Shown: positions 9,443-18,305, counted from the first letter of the stretch. The stretch: DNA of 64,000 bases from Candidatus Phyllobacterium onerii (GCF_028331445.1 NZ_JAQMHX010000001.1:992001-1056000), one strand, 5' to 3'. The notes: generated by a model not told the origin, from the letters alone. Translations and numbers: made by a program.

Positions 9443-9828
9443 GTATCGCGTGCCCAAAGCTGGGGCACTTCCTTGTAGGTGTGAATTACACTGTCGGCGT
9501 GGACCAATATCAAACCGTCAGATTGCGCCTGCGTTATCAGCATCCGGTCGAAGGGATCTGGATGCGACCATGCGAGTTGTCCCGCAAGTTCTGCATGATG
9601 CGGCGATATGGAGTGCGGTAAAAAGCCATTTCGCTCGATGGCTGCATGGGGCGAGCCGGAAAATCGCAACTTGCCCTTGGCGCTTTTGATGGCAATTTCC
9701 CAGATCGACGCTGCGCTGATGTAGATCTGGTTGTCAGGATTGGCAATTGCGTCGCGGGTTACAGAGCCGAGTCTATCGGCGCCCTCATCCCACCAGAGAA
9801 GAACATGTGTGTCGAGCAGCAGCTGCAT
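9439..9828 (-). CDS. PIN-domain toxin (VapC family)
   Basis: A 129-residue PIN-domain ribonuclease, the toxin half of a type II toxin-antitoxin pair; relatives cleave tRNA or other RNA. The acidic residues expected for metal binding are visible: [11 protein letters not shown] at the start, ASIWEIAIK near residue 40, and [11 protein letters not shown] near residue 91, followed by the late Asp in [10 protein letters not shown]. The gene follows its antitoxin gene with a one-base TAATG overlap, which indicates translational coupling. The pair lies between ctaA and an APH-like gene, a likely accessory insertion. Confidence 0.88.
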   Translation of the reverse strand: MQLLLDTHVLLWWDEGADRLGSVTRDAIANPDNQIYISAASIWEIAIKSAKGKLRFSGSPHAAIERNGFLPHSISPHHAELAGQLAWSHPDPFDRMLITQAQSDGLILVHADSVIHTYKEVPQLWARDT

Positions 9829-10067
9829 TACAATGTATCATCATTGAACAGTGCTGCGATCTCCGGATCTAACGCGTCGAAGTCTTCGGCAATATAGGAA
9901 ATCCCGAGCGCATGAGCAGGCTTGCGCGGCTCCTGCTGTTTCGGCAAAGGGCCGAGTTTTGCGAGCGGGATACCATTCTTCGCAATGATCACCTCTTCGC
10001 CGGATGCCGCACGATCCACCAAACTCGAAAGGTTGGTCTTCGCGTCATAGAGATTGATCTGGTTCAC
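9828..10067 (-). CDS. Antitoxin, Phd/YefM (VapB-like) family
   Basis: A 79-residue antitoxin with an N-terminal DNA-binding Phd-type fold (NLYDAKTNLSSLVDRAASGE, then EVIIAKNGIPLAKLGPL) and a C-terminal tail rich in acidic residues (DFDALDPEIAALFNDD) that should wrap the PIN toxin. I start at the GTG at 10067, because AAGGAGAG lies at good distance and the Phd domain begins there. The longer in-frame ATGs at 10109 and 10103 would run back through the promoter and operator. The pair probably represses itself through the inverted repeats just upstream. Confidence 0.82.
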   Translation of the reverse strand: MNQINLYDAKTNLSSLVDRAASGEEVIIAKNGIPLAKLGPLPKQQEPRKPAHALGISYIAEDFDALDPEIAALFNDDTL

Positions 10068-10077
10068 AATTCTCTCC

Positions 10078-10131
10078 TTGACCAAGTAGACCAAAGGTAC
10101 CATGGACACACCACTTGGTCAACTTGGTCAA
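10078..10131 (-). promoter_or_regulatory. Promoter and operator of the toxin-antitoxin operon
   Basis: Reading the minus strand, TTGACC and TACCTT stand 17 bp apart upstream of the antitoxin start and make a reasonable sigma-70 promoter. Overlying it are a perfect 10-bp inverted repeat, TTGACCAAGT at 10078-10087 and ACTTGGTCAA at 10113-10122, and a third half-site CTTGGTCAA at 10123-10131. Such repeats over the promoter are the usual binding sites for the Phd-type antitoxin or its complex with toxin. Binding itself is inferred. Confidence 0.6.
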
Positions 10132-10138
10132 GGAGGCT

Positions 10139-10990
10139 TTAAATAGTCTGGAGCACACGCCGGATTGCCTCTGCCACGCCGAGGCTGCGCTTCGACTCGT
10201 CAAAATTCTCGTCCTCGTCATGCCACGAGGCAGAGAGGCCCGCATGGGTCATGCCGAAGCCCAGAATGGTTTTTATATCGCGCCCGAACGCGAGTGAGAA
10301 CGTCTGCGCCATCTTCGCGATGCGGCTTTCGCTTTGGCGCAGATCGTCGCGATCCAGCGGGTTGTAGAACATGTTGGCGGTATCATACATCGGATCGCCG
10401 ATCAGCCCCTTGGGATCGATTACCAGCCAGCCGCGTTTGCTGTGCAGAATGTTCTCGTGATGAATATCGCCATGCAGCAGCTGAGTATGGCTGTGATCGC
10501 TCAGCAGCCTGTCCGCGATGGGCGCGACCTCGACGAACAGGCTGTCGATGCCCTTCTTCCTGTCCGCTTCCGCCTTCTTGAAGAGACTGGAATATTGCTC
10601 GCGCAATTGCACGAAATCATGCGGGTTTTCTGCGGCCTCGTATGGCTTGGCGATCAGCCGGGTCATGACATCTACGTAGATCGACGTCGCCGCTTCATCG
10701 CCATTCTCATTGAGATGATCGAGCAGTGTGCGCTTGCCGCCATATTCGAGCAGCAGATTGTTGTCCTGTAGCGCTAACAGCCGCACGCACCCGTTGCCGC
10801 CGTGCCAATCGAGATAATGCGCGCCGCGCAATTCTTCCTGTATACCGACTGGAGTCAGCTGCTTGATTACAGCCTGTTCGCCGTTTTCGAGCCGCACCAT
10901 GATGATCCGGCTCGTCGGCGTTTCGGTGAACAGTTTGGGCGAGGAGACTTCCCATTCGGGCGGGAAAGTCTCCGGAAACACGTCAGCCAT
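10139..10990 (-). CDS. Aminoglycoside phosphotransferase-like kinase (APH(6)/hydroxyurea kinase type)
   Basis: A 283-residue protein with the protein-kinase-like APH fold. It has an ATP-binding lysine in QAVIKQL (about K43), the catalytic loop LLHGDIHHENIL (Asp175), and the metal-binding IDPKGLIGDPMYD (Asp192), wording typical of the streptomycin 6-kinase/hydroxyurea kinase family. Members phosphorylate streptomycin or related small molecules, but many chromosomal copies confer no known resistance, so the substrate is open. It sits just upstream (in its own direction) of the toxin-antitoxin promoter, in a small accessory patch between ctaA and argC. Confidence 0.8.
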   Translation of the reverse strand: MADVFPETFPPEWEVSSPKLFTETPTSRIIMVRLENGEQAVIKQLTPVGIQEELRGAHYLDWHGGNGCVRLLALQDNNLLLEYGGKRTLLDHLNENGDEAATSIYVDVMTRLIAKPYEAAENPHDFVQLREQYSSLFKKAEADRKKGIDSLFVEVAPIADRLLSDHSHTQLLHGDIHHENILHSKRGWLVIDPKGLIGDPMYDTANMFYNPLDRDDLRQSESRIAKMAQTFSLAFGRDIKTILGFGMTHAGLSASWHDEDENFDESKRSLGVAEAIRRVLQTI

Positions 10991-11043
10991 GGGAAACCTT
11001 GGAGACCTCAGCCTGATAATTGCAGATGTCCATCGGGGTGAAG

Positions 11044-11982
11044 TTATCGATGGTCTCCCAGCATCAAGTCCAGATTCTGCACAGCTGCCCCCGACGCACC
11101 CTTGCCGAGATTGTCGAGGAGGGCGACCAGATTGACCTGTGCTGAGCCTTCGGTTCCGAAAACGTAGAGTTTCATGATGTCCGTATCGCGTAGCTCTTCC
11201 GGATCGAGGCGGGGCAACATGGCGCTTTCGGCCAGCGGCACCACCTGCACGATGTTCTGCCCCTCATAATGGGCGCTGAGCGCTGCATGGATATCCACCA
11301 TTGATGGATTGCCATCCAGGTCCGCGGTAAACAGCGGCACCTGCACGATCATACCCTGCGCAAAACGGCCGACGCTAGGCGAAAAGATCGGCTTGCGATC
11401 CAGATGCCCATGCACCTGCAACTCCGGCACGTGCTTGTGCTTGAGCGGCATTGCATAAAGGAAATGGTTTGCGTCGATATGATCAGGCGCATCCGGATTT
11501 TCCATCTGCGCGATCATCTGCTTGCCGCCGCCGGTATAGCCGGAGACCGCATTGACCGTGACCGGATAATCCCCGGGCAGGATGCCCGCATCGCGCAAGG
11601 GTCGAACCAGCGAAATAGCGCCGGTCGGATAACAACCGGGATTGGCGACAAGCCTTGCGCCCTCGATCTTCTGGCGCTGTGCGCGATCGAGTTCGGCAAA
11701 GCCGTACGTCCAATCCGGATGCACGCGGTGCGCGGTCGAGGTGTCGATGATCTTCGTCGAGTTGTGCCCTTCGAGAATCGATACGGCTTCCTTCGACGCA
11801 TCGTCGGGCAGGCAAAGGATGGCGACATCCGCTTCCTTGAGAAAGTCCGCGCGCATATCCTTGTTGCGCCGCTCGGCTTCCGGAATCGAAAGAACCTCGA
11901 GATCATCACGGCCTGCAAGCCGAGTACGGATCTGCAGTCCTGTCGTGCCGTGTTCGCCGTCGATGAAGATTTTCGGTTTCAT
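11044..11982 (-). CDS. argC: N-acetyl-gamma-glutamyl-phosphate reductase (type 2)
   Basis: A 312-residue enzyme that reduces N-acetylglutamyl phosphate to the semialdehyde with NADPH in arginine biosynthesis. The short length, the start [15 protein letters not shown] and the catalytic cysteine in ANPGCYPTG (Cys117) mark the type 2 ArgC family common in alphaproteobacteria. The later [10 protein letters not shown] and [11 protein letters not shown] segments complete the active-site set. It lies 60 bp downstream of speB on the same strand, in the order rplM-rpsI-speB-argC that I recall from other Rhizobiales. Confidence 0.95.
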   Translation of the reverse strand: MKPKIFIDGEHGTTGLQIRTRLAGRDDLEVLSIPEAERRNKDMRADFLKEADVAILCLPDDASKEAVSILEGHNSTKIIDTSTAHRVHPDWTYGFAELDRAQRQKIEGARLVANPGCYPTGAISLVRPLRDAGILPGDYPVTVNAVSGYTGGGKQMIAQMENPDAPDHIDANHFLYAMPLKHKHVPELQVHGHLDRKPIFSPSVGRFAQGMIVQVPLFTADLDGNPSMVDIHAALSAHYEGQNIVQVVPLAESAMLPRLDPEELRDTDIMKLYVFGTEGSAQVNLVALLDNLGKGASGAAVQNLDLMLGDHR

Positions 11983-12042
11983 GAGGATGTCCTTGGGAAG
12001 CTTGAAATTCAGATAGTTGGCGCGGGAACCCGATTCAATGTC

Positions 12043-12996
12043 TTAGCTTCGTCGATCCTTCTTTTCTGCAAGAATACCAAGGTAATACATCGCGATTGTG
12101 GCACCCGCGATCGCCGTCACGTCCGCGTGGTCATAGGCAGGCGCAACTTCAACCACATCGGCACCGACAATGTTGAGTTCCGTCAAGTGCCGCAGCACCG
12201 AGAGGATCTTCGCCGAAGACGGTCCTCCTGCGACCGGTGTGCCCGTACCCGGCGCGAAGGCCGGATCCAGACAGTCGATGTCGAAGGTCAGATACACCTT
12301 TCTGCCTGCTGTCCGGGCAATGATCTGCTTCGCGATGTCCGCTGCGGACATTTCCTCAACCTCGTAACCGTAGAGGATCTTCAATCCGCAATCGTCGGGA
12401 GCATGGGTGCGAATGCCGACCTGTATCGAATGAGCAGGATCGATGATGCCATCGCGCGCGGCGCGGCCAACGAACGATCCATGATCGATACGCTTGCCGT
12501 CATCGTACCAGGTGTCCTGATGCGCATCGAACTGTACCAGCGCTACGGGGCCATGCTTGGCCGCATGCGCCTTGAGGATCGGCCACGTCACGAAATGGTC
12601 GCCACCGAGCGACAGGAGGAACGCGCCGGACTTGATGATCTTTGAGGCTTCCCGCTCGATTGTCGCCGGGGTCTTCTGGTGATTGCCGTAGTCGAGCAGG
12701 CAATCGCCGTAATCTACGACCGCCAGATCGGCAAACAGATCGCGCTGGAACGGATATTGCGGATCGTTGTCGAAAATCGCCGAAGCCCGCCGTATCGCCT
12801 GCGGGCCGAACCGCGCGCCGGGCCGGTTGGAAACGGCAGCGTCGAACGGGATGCCCCAGACGACCGCCTCGGCACCATTCAGGTTCTTCGTATAGCGCCG
12901 GCGCATGAAGGAGAGGGCGCCCGCATGGGTTGGATCAGTCGCCGCGCTGGTCAGATTGCGCGCTGTAAAGGCATGGTCGATGGACTTCGATGGCAT
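12043..12996 (-). CDS. speB: Agmatinase
   Basis: A 317-residue member of the arginase/ureohydrolase family. Agmatinase hydrolyses agmatine to putrescine and urea. The binuclear manganese ligands are visible in SLGGDHFVTWP, QFDAHQDT and TFDIDCLDPAFAPGTGTP. I use the ATG at 12996 (CGGAG upstream) rather than an in-frame GTG at 13026. Guanidinobutyrase and other ureohydrolases share these motifs, so the exact amine is not certain. It probably shares a transcript with argC. Confidence 0.85.
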   Translation of the reverse strand: MPSKSIDHAFTARNLTSAATDPTHAGALSFMRRRYTKNLNGAEAVVWGIPFDAAVSNRPGARFGPQAIRRASAIFDNDPQYPFQRDLFADLAVVDYGDCLLDYGNHQKTPATIEREASKIIKSGAFLLSLGGDHFVTWPILKAHAAKHGPVALVQFDAHQDTWYDDGKRIDHGSFVGRAARDGIIDPAHSIQVGIRTHAPDDCGLKILYGYEVEEMSAADIAKQIIARTAGRKVYLTFDIDCLDPAFAPGTGTPVAGGPSSAKILSVLRHLTELNIVGADVVEVAPAYDHADVTAIAGATIAMYYLGILAEKKDRRS

Positions 12997-13031
12997 GGAT
13001 CTGGCTCCGGGGGAAATTTCATGCACGATGT

Positions 13032-13212
13032 TTATCTCCCCCTTGGTGGGGGAGAAAGGATTTTCTTCGATTTAGCCTCTCTGCTAAATCCTTAGAAAAT
13101 CCAAGAGAGGGGGTAGTGTGAAGATTGCAAATCCCCTCTCTGGCGATTTCTAGCACTTAGCCAAGAAGCTAAGATGCTGAAATCGCTTTCTCTCCCGCAA
13201 GGGGAGAGATAA
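13032..13212. repeat. Palindromic mosaic repeat with 27-bp inverted ends (RIME-like)
   Basis: A 181-bp non-coding element between speB and rpsI. Its two ends (13032-13058 and 13186-13212) are near-perfect inverted copies built around TTATCTC...GGGGAGA...AAAG, and each end is itself a hairpin. Inside are three more palindromes: GATTTTCT/AGAAAATC with nested GATTTAG/CTAAATC (about 13059-13101), GAGAGGGGGT/ATCCCCTCTC, and GCGATTTC/GAAATCGC with nested CTTAGC/GCTAAG. This architecture resembles rhizobial intergenic mosaic elements. It may fold in RNA or be mobilised in trans; no coding capacity is seen. Confidence 0.7.
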
Positions 13213-13249
13213 CCGGACATCAAATGCTGAGAGACTCTCTTCGGCGCAA

Positions 13250-13280
13250 CAAAAAAGCGGACCCGAAGGCCCGCTTTCTG
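13250..13280 (-). terminator. Rho-independent terminator of rplM-rpsI
   Basis: On the minus strand just after rpsI, AAGCGGGCC pairs with GGTCCGCTT around a TTCG loop, followed directly by TTTTTTG. This is a classical terminator that closes the ribosomal protein operon before the palindromic repeat. Confidence 0.85.
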
Positions 13281-13302
13281 TTCGTGTCCGTATGAAGCGA
13301 TA

Positions 13303-13782
13303 TTAGCGCTTCGAGAACTGGAACGAGCGACGGGCTTTCGCCTTGCCGTACTTCTTGCGTTCGACGACGCGGCTGTCGCGTGTCAGGAAGCCGCCCTTTT
13401 TCAGAACGCCGCGCAGTGCGGGTTCGAAATAGGTGAGGGCCTTGGAGATACCGTGACGAACGGCACCAGCCTGACCGGACAGACCACCACCGGCAACGGT
13501 AGCGATAACGTCGTACTGGCCGGCGCGGTTGGCAGCAACGATAGGCTGCTGCAGGATCATCTGCAGAACCGGACGGGCGAAATACTTGCCGTATTCCTTT
13601 TCGTTGATGACGATCTTGCCGGAACCTGGCTTGATCCAGACGCGGGCTACCGCATCCTTGCGCTTGCCGGTTGCGTAGGCACGGCCCTTGGCATCGAGCT
13701 TCTGGACATGAACCGGTGCAGCTGCCTGCGTCGGGGCGACGGCAGAGGTACCGAGTTCTGCGAGCGAGTTGAGCTCAGCCAT
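13303..13782 (-). CDS. rpsI: 30S ribosomal protein S9
   Basis: A 159-residue S9 protein of the small subunit, whose C-terminal tail reaches the P-site tRNA. It shows the conserved [18 protein letters not shown] block, the [19 protein letters not shown] block and the terminal SKR. An N-terminal extension of about 30 residues rich in alanine and proline is normal for rhizobial S9. It follows rplM by 2 bp and ends at the terminator at 13250. Confidence 0.98.
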   Translation of the reverse strand: MAELNSLAELGTSAVAPTQAAAPVHVQKLDAKGRAYATGKRKDAVARVWIKPGSGKIVINEKEYGKYFARPVLQMILQQPIVAANRAGQYDVIATVAGGGLSGQAGAVRHGISKALTYFEPALRGVLKKGGFLTRDSRVVERKKYGKAKARRSFQFSKR

Positions 13783-13784
13783 TC

Positions 13785-14249
13785 TTATGCGCTCCTTTTG
13801 TTCTTGGAATTCAGCGCGCCAACGTCGAGGACTTCAGGTGCCTGAGCTTCATGGGGGTGGTTGGAACCGGCGTAAACGCGCAGGTTCTTCATCTGGCGAC
13901 GGCCGAGCGGGCCACGGGGAACCATGCGCTCGACAGCCTTCTCAACGACGCGTTCCGGAAACCGGCCTTCGAGCAGCTGACGGGCAGTGCGTTCCTTGAT
14001 GCCGCCGGGATGGCCGGTGTGCCAGTAATAAACCTTATCGGTAAATTTCTTACCGGTGAGCGCAACCTTGTCGGCGTTGATGATGATGACATTGTCGCCA
14101 TCGTCTACGTGCGGGGTGAAGGTTGCTTTGTGCTTGCCGCGCAGGATGTTGGCGACGATGGAAGCAAGACGGCCGACGACGAGACCTTCGGCGTCGATCA
14201 GGATCCACTTTTTCGTCACATCTGCCGGCTTCTGTGTGAAGGTAGCCAT
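13785..14249 (-). CDS. rplM: 50S ribosomal protein L13
   Basis: A 154-residue L13, an early-assembly large-subunit protein. [20 protein letters not shown] opens the conserved fold, and [17 protein letters not shown] and [13 protein letters not shown] follow. The start at 14249 gives the usual rhizobial length and has AAGGA upstream; an in-frame ATG at 14270 would add seven atypical residues. It is the first gene of the rplM-rpsI operon, with a promoter near 14373-14401 and a hairpin in the leader. Confidence 0.98.
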   Translation of the reverse strand: MATFTQKPADVTKKWILIDAEGLVVGRLASIVANILRGKHKATFTPHVDDGDNVIIINADKVALTGKKFTDKVYYWHTGHPGGIKERTARQLLEGRFPERVVEKAVERMVPRGPLGRRQMKNLRVYAGSNHPHEAQAPEVLDVGALNSKNKRSA

Positions 14250-14303
14250 TGTGTTCGTCCTTGAGATCATCCTTCATAAAAGAAGGCTTTTCTTGTTGCT
14301 TGG

Positions 14304-14333
14304 GTTATGCGGAATCTTGAATTTCCGCATAAC
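14304..14333 (-). promoter_or_regulatory. Perfect hairpin in the rplM leader
   Basis: GTTATGCGGAA (14304-14314) and TTCCGCATAAC (14323-14333) form a perfect 11-bp stem with an 8-base loop. It falls inside the transcribed leader if the promoter at 14373-14401 is used. It has no T-run, so it is not a simple terminator. It may be an autoregulatory site for L13 or S9, which is a guess from position. Confidence 0.5.
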
Positions 14334-14372
14334 AATGAAAAACGGCGGGAGAACCCACCGCAGTCGAGGGTT

Positions 14373-14401
14373 TCAATAAAGGCGCCGGGCGCTCGCGTCA
14401 A
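14373..14401 (-). promoter_or_regulatory. Candidate sigma-70 promoter of rplM-rpsI
   Basis: On the minus strand TTGACG (14396-14401) and TATTGA (14373-14378) are separated by exactly 17 bp, a good housekeeping promoter. Transcription would begin near 14366 and give a leader of about 115 nt containing the hairpin at 14304-14333. Confidence 0.6.
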
Positions 14402-14588
14402 GTGACGATTTCCGTGTCATATCATAAATAACATAGCAAATACAGGTACTTATTAAAAAGGTATTATATTACCACATAATTTTGGCACTATTTGACCGCT
14501 GGAAGAATGGGGGCTGTAGCGACCAGCAGAAGTCTGACTCGTTTGCAGGTGAGTTTGACTCGATCCGGCGAGAAGGCTGACTCAAGCC
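14402..14588. other. AT-rich intergenic stretch, no gene seen
   Basis: Between the rplM promoter and the LysR stop codon there is an AT-rich tract (about 14415-14480) and no convincing reading frame, RNA gene or repeat. The change in base composition fits a join between core and accessory DNA. Confidence 0.4.
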
Positions 14589-15485
14589 TCATTTTTCATG
14601 CAGAGCAGGTTCGCAATACTCGATCAGCAATTCGGTGAGGACCCGTATCTTCCGTGCGGGATGCTGACCTGGCGGGCGGATGACATATGCACCTGCCGGG
14701 GGTGGTGGATAACGCGTCATGACCGGCACGAGCGCGCCGGAGGCTATATAGTCATGGGTAAGGCAATCGGGCAGGTAAGCGATCCCGAGTCCTGCTGTTG
14801 CGGCGGCGACGAGAGCTGTGCCGTTGTCGGCCTTGAAGCGCCCCTGCGGACGAACCGTGATGATCTTGTCGCCATCCATGAGTTGCCAGGCTTCGGTACC
14901 CTGCATGAGGGCCTCATGAGCGACGAGCTCCTCCGGCGTTTCGGGCGACCCATGCGCCTTGATGTAGTCCGGGCTCGCGACGAGCTTCCCGTAGATCGGT
15001 CCGACGCGTCTTGCGATCAAGTTGGAGTCCTGAAGATAGCCAACTCGTATCGCACAATCGTAACCCTCTGTGATGAGATCGACGAACCGATCACTGTAGC
15101 AGGTTTGAATTTGGAGCTGGGGGTGGCGTCGCGCCATTTCCGCGAGGATGGGAGCGAAGTGGGTCTGCCCGAAAGAGAGCGGCACAGCAACGCGCAAGCG
15201 GCCACGAAGATCACCGGCGGGTAGGATCGTCTCCCTGGCCACGTCGATCTCGGCGGAGACTCTTGCTGCATAGTCTCGAAACGTGGCCCCGGCTTCTGTG
15301 AGAGCAGCCCCCCGGGTCGTTCGTGCAAGCAGCTGGACGCCAAGTTCCTCTTCAAGCCGGAAGAGCCGACGACTGACGATCGACTTGGAGACGCCGAGCC
15401 GGAGCGCAGCGGCCGAAACTCCTCCAGCATCAGCAACTTCTACGAATGTCCGTAGCTCTTCGATATCCAATTCAGCGTTCCCCAT
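14589..15485 (-). CDS. LysR-family transcriptional regulator
   Basis: A 298-residue LysR regulator. The N-terminal winged helix is clear (DIEELRTFVEVADAGGVSAA, then LRLGVSKSIVSRRLFRLEEE and LGVQLLARTTRG), and the rest is a periplasmic-binding-protein-like effector domain. The ATG at 15485 gives typical family length; an in-frame ATG at 15557 would add 24 residues and shorten the divergent promoter region to 66 bp. It is divergent from the isochorismatase-family gene, the usual layout for a LysR protein and its target. The effector is unknown. Confidence 0.85.
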   Translation of the reverse strand: MGNAELDIEELRTFVEVADAGGVSAAALRLGVSKSIVSRRLFRLEEELGVQLLARTTRGAALTEAGATFRDYAARVSAEIDVARETILPAGDLRGRLRVAVPLSFGQTHFAPILAEMARRHPQLQIQTCYSDRFVDLITEGYDCAIRVGYLQDSNLIARRVGPIYGKLVASPDYIKAHGSPETPEELVAHEALMQGTEAWQLMDGDKIITVRPQGRFKADNGTALVAAATAGLGIAYLPDCLTHDYIASGALVPVMTRYPPPPAGAYVIRPPGQHPARKIRVLTELLIEYCEPALHEK

Positions 15486-15623
15486 TTCGCGACACAGCTT
15501 ACCACAAATGGACACTACCGCATCGTGTCTGGGAACGGCAATGTCCCTTTTAGGCAACGTCGCCGCTGGCGCATGTCTTTCCGCAAACCAATCTCACTAA
15601 CAACGACAGCATAGGAAGTAGTA

Positions 15624-16277
15624 ATGACCTTTCGTAACGGCCTTGATTCTCTTCTACGTCCCGAAGACTCCGTACTTGTTCTGATCGACCACCAGCCCTA
15701 CCAGCTCGCGAACCTCAACAGCCACGATCCGCATGCGGTGGTCAATAATTCGACGGCCTTGGCAAAGGCCGCCAAAGCCTTCAACGTCCCCACCATCCTG
15801 ACGAGCGTGATCGCCGATAGGGGCGGTTTCCTCTTTCCGCAAATAACCGATGTGTTCCCCGGCCAGGAGGTCATCGACCGGACGTTCATCAACACCTGGG
15901 AAGACAAGAAGGTGGTGGACGCGGTCAAGGCGACGGGCCGCAAGCAGCTGATCATCGCCGGCCTGTGGACTGAGATCTGCGTCGCCATGCCGGTGATCCA
16001 GGCGCTCGGCGAAGGCTGGGATGTGACGGTCATCACCGACGCCTCGGGAGGGACTTCGGTCGAAGCGCACGAAGTCGCCATCCAGCGCATGATCGCGGCG
16101 GGCGCGAACATGATGACCTGGCTGGCGCTGGCGTCGGAATGGCAGCGGGATTGGGCCCGGACCGAGCACGCCGCAGAGTTGACGGACGTGCTCAAGCAGC
16201 ATGCCGCTGGAAGCGGCATCGCGTATCTTTGGGAGCAGCAGCTGCTCAACACGCCGGTGCCTGGCACCGCGGGCTGA
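15624..16277 (+). CDS. Isochorismatase-family cysteine hydrolase (YcaC-like)
   Basis: A 217-residue alpha/beta hydrolase of the isochorismatase superfamily. The catalytic Asp stands in VLVLIDHQPYQL (Asp22), the nucleophile in GLWTEICVAMP (Cys119), and the cis-peptide region lies around ITDASGGTS. The long C-terminal part (AANMMTWLALASEWQRDW type) matches YcaC-like octameric hydrolases, whose substrates are mostly unknown. It is divergent from the LysR gene at 14589, its likely regulator. Confidence 0.85.
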   Translation: MTFRNGLDSLLRPEDSVLVLIDHQPYQLANLNSHDPHAVVNNSTALAKAAKAFNVPTILTSVIADRGGFLFPQITDVFPGQEVIDRTFINTWEDKKVVDAVKATGRKQLIIAGLWTEICVAMPVIQALGEGWDVTVITDASGGTSVEAHEVAIQRMIAAGANMMTWLALASEWQRDWARTEHAAELTDVLKQHAAGSGIAYLWEQQLLNTPVPGTAG

Positions 16278-16388
16278 TCTGGGCGGGGGGTGCAGAGGTT
16301 TTCGAGCGACGTTGCGAAAAGCGGATGGCTTCTCGAACCTCGTCACCCCCTCTCGGTAATGGAGCGGCCCCCTTATCGGCCGGAGGCG

Positions 16389-17390
16389 TCACTTCACAGC
16401 GACGACAACCTTCCCCTTCGCACGACCTGTCTCGACGTACTCCAACGCTTCATTGGTCTTCCCGAACGGGAAGATCCGGTCCACCACCGGTCGTATGATA
16501 CCTGCCTCGATCAGCGAGGTGATCTGACCAAGCTGCGCGCCGTTGGCCGTCATGAAGTGGAAGGAATAACTGATGCCTTGGCGTTTCGATTTTCTCCTGA
16601 TGCCCAAACTCAAAAGGCGCATGACCAGTCGCAGCGGCCAGCCGAAACCATTTTCTTTTGCGAAATCCGGGTCTGGCGGACCGGAAATCGAAATCAGCTT
16701 CCCGCCCGGCTTCAGCACGCCAACGGATTTCTTAAGAGTGTCTGTGCCAAGGCTGTTCAGTACGACGTCGTAGTCCCGCAGGATCTCCTCGAAATTGTCC
16801 TTCTTGTAGTCGATCACGACATCTGCACCGAGGCTTTTGACGAGATCAATATTTACCGTGCTTGTGGTTGTCGCCACATGCGCTCCGAGATGCTTGGCAA
16901 GCTGGATCGCGATTGTACCCACGCCGCCCGAGCCCGCATGGATCAGGACCTTCTGCCCCTTCTGCAAGTTGGCCCGCTCGACAAGCACCTGCCATGCCGT
17001 CAGGGCGACAAGTGGAATCGATGCGGCCTCTTCCATGGTCATGTTCTTCGGCTTCATCGCCACATCGGCCTCGTCCATGGCGATATACTCGGCAAATGTC
17101 CCGATGCGATCCTGCGTCGGACGTGCATAGACATTGTCACCGGGCTTGAACCGCCGGACCTTGGCCCCGACCCGGACCACGACGCCCGCCACATCGTTGC
17201 CGAGGATCAACGGAAGGCGATATGGCAGGATAAGCTTGAACTCTCCATCTCTGATCTTGGTGTCCAGAACATTCACACTGGCGGCGTGAATCGCCACCAT
17301 CACATCATTCTCCCGCAGCTCTGGCTCCAGACTTTCCGTGAAACGCAGTGACCCGCCTTTCACATAGCGATCGATCAGGAATGATTTCAT
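16389..17390 (-). CDS. NADP-dependent quinone oxidoreductase-like MDR protein
   Basis: A 333-residue medium-chain dehydrogenase/reductase without zinc ligands. It has an N-terminal GroES-like domain (LILGNDVAGVVVRVG) and a Rossmann domain with the cofactor loop IHAGSGGVGTIAIQLAKHLG. Relatives reduce quinones or activated enones with NADPH. The insert PLRLVMRLLSLGIRRKSKRQ near residue 255 is basic and hydrophobic, as in the RTN4IP1-like subgroup. It lies 55 bp downstream of the SDR gene on the same strand, suggesting one transcript controlled by the HxlR regulator. Confidence 0.83.
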   Translation of the reverse strand: MKSFLIDRYVKGGSLRFTESLEPELRENDVMVAIHAASVNVLDTKIRDGEFKLILPYRLPLILGNDVAGVVVRVGAKVRRFKPGDNVYARPTQDRIGTFAEYIAMDEADVAMKPKNMTMEEAASIPLVALTAWQVLVERANLQKGQKVLIHAGSGGVGTIAIQLAKHLGAHVATTTSTVNIDLVKSLGADVVIDYKKDNFEEILRDYDVVLNSLGTDTLKKSVGVLKPGGKLISISGPPDPDFAKENGFGWPLRLVMRLLSLGIRRKSKRQGISYSFHFMTANGAQLGQITSLIEAGIIRPVVDRIFPFGKTNEALEYVETGRAKGKVVVAVK

Positions 17391-17445
17391 AAGAACTAAC
17401 TTTCGTCTCTATAGTAGGCCGGCGAAGCCGGACAGCGACGCTGTC

Positions 17446-18261
17446 TCACGCGGGAAGCCGGCTGAATTTCCGCAAGTTCTTGTCTACGAAAGACTCCGGC
17501 AGGAAGCGGCGTATAAACCGGACTTGCGCCGCTGCTTTACCTGCAGTGTAGCGTCTTTTGGGCAATATCGCATTGGCGGCCCTTACCACCGCTGCGGCGA
17601 CCACCTCGGGTGCGTCACCCTTTTCGATGACGTCGCGCATCTGTTGCTCTGCGTAGGCGCGAATAGTCTCATAGACGGGAAGCGGCTGGTCCGGCCGGGT
17701 GATGTTCTCCTCGAAGGATGTGCGGGTCGCACCTGGCTCGACAAGCACAACGCGGATGCCCTGGGTTCGAACTTCGTGGTCGAGAGATTCCGAATAGCCC
17801 TCGATGGCGTGTTTGGTCGATGCATAGAGGGCATTATAGGGAGCGGGAATGAGGCCGAGTATCGAACTCAGGTTGATAATTCGCCCCTTCTGCTGGCGTC
17901 GCATCGCGGGCAGGACTGCATTTGTCATTCGCAGGACGCCGAACACGTTTACGTCGAACACGGCCTTCGCTTGAGCCGCCGAAGACTCTTCAGCGCCGCC
18001 GAGCAGCCCGATCCCGGCATTGTTGACCAGAAGATCGATCTGTCCGGTGCGGCTTAAAACGTCATCGACCACCGCCTGTACCGATGCGTCATCGGTTACA
18101 TCGCAGATGAGCATCGTGATGCCGTCCGGGGTATCGGACATCGGTTTTCGGCTTGTGCCGAATACGCGATAGCCATCGCGCCGCAGCGCCTTTGCCGTTA
18201 CCAGCCCGATGCCGGAGGAAGCGCCCGTTACGAGGGCGATGCGGGTGTGTGTCTTGCTCAT
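17446..18261 (-). CDS. Short-chain dehydrogenase/reductase
   Basis: A 271-residue classical SDR with the cofactor motif VTGASSGIG (residues 12-20), LVNNAGIG, the catalytic serine in IINLSSILG and the YASTKHA catalytic Tyr/Lys pair. The basic residues after the second strand (GTSRKP) suggest NADP(H). The substrate cannot be told. It is divergent from an HxlR-type regulator across an 89-bp region that holds a palindromic operator, and it is followed by an MDR reductase. Together these resemble a small inducible redox-detoxification unit. Confidence 0.87.
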   Translation of the reverse strand: MSKTHTRIALVTGASSGIGLVTAKALRRDGYRVFGTSRKPMSDTPDGITMLICDVTDDASVQAVVDDVLSRTGQIDLLVNNAGIGLLGGAEESSAAQAKAVFDVNVFGVLRMTNAVLPAMRRQQKGRIINLSSILGLIPAPYNALYASTKHAIEGYSESLDHEVRTQGIRVVLVEPGATRTSFEENITRPDQPLPVYETIRAYAEQQMRDVIEKGDAPEVVAAAVVRAANAILPKRRYTAGKAAAQVRFIRRFLPESFVDKNLRKFSRLPA

Positions 18262-18305
18262 TGCCTTTTTCTTTCATTTTGTCGTGGAACATCTATGCAT
18301 AATCA

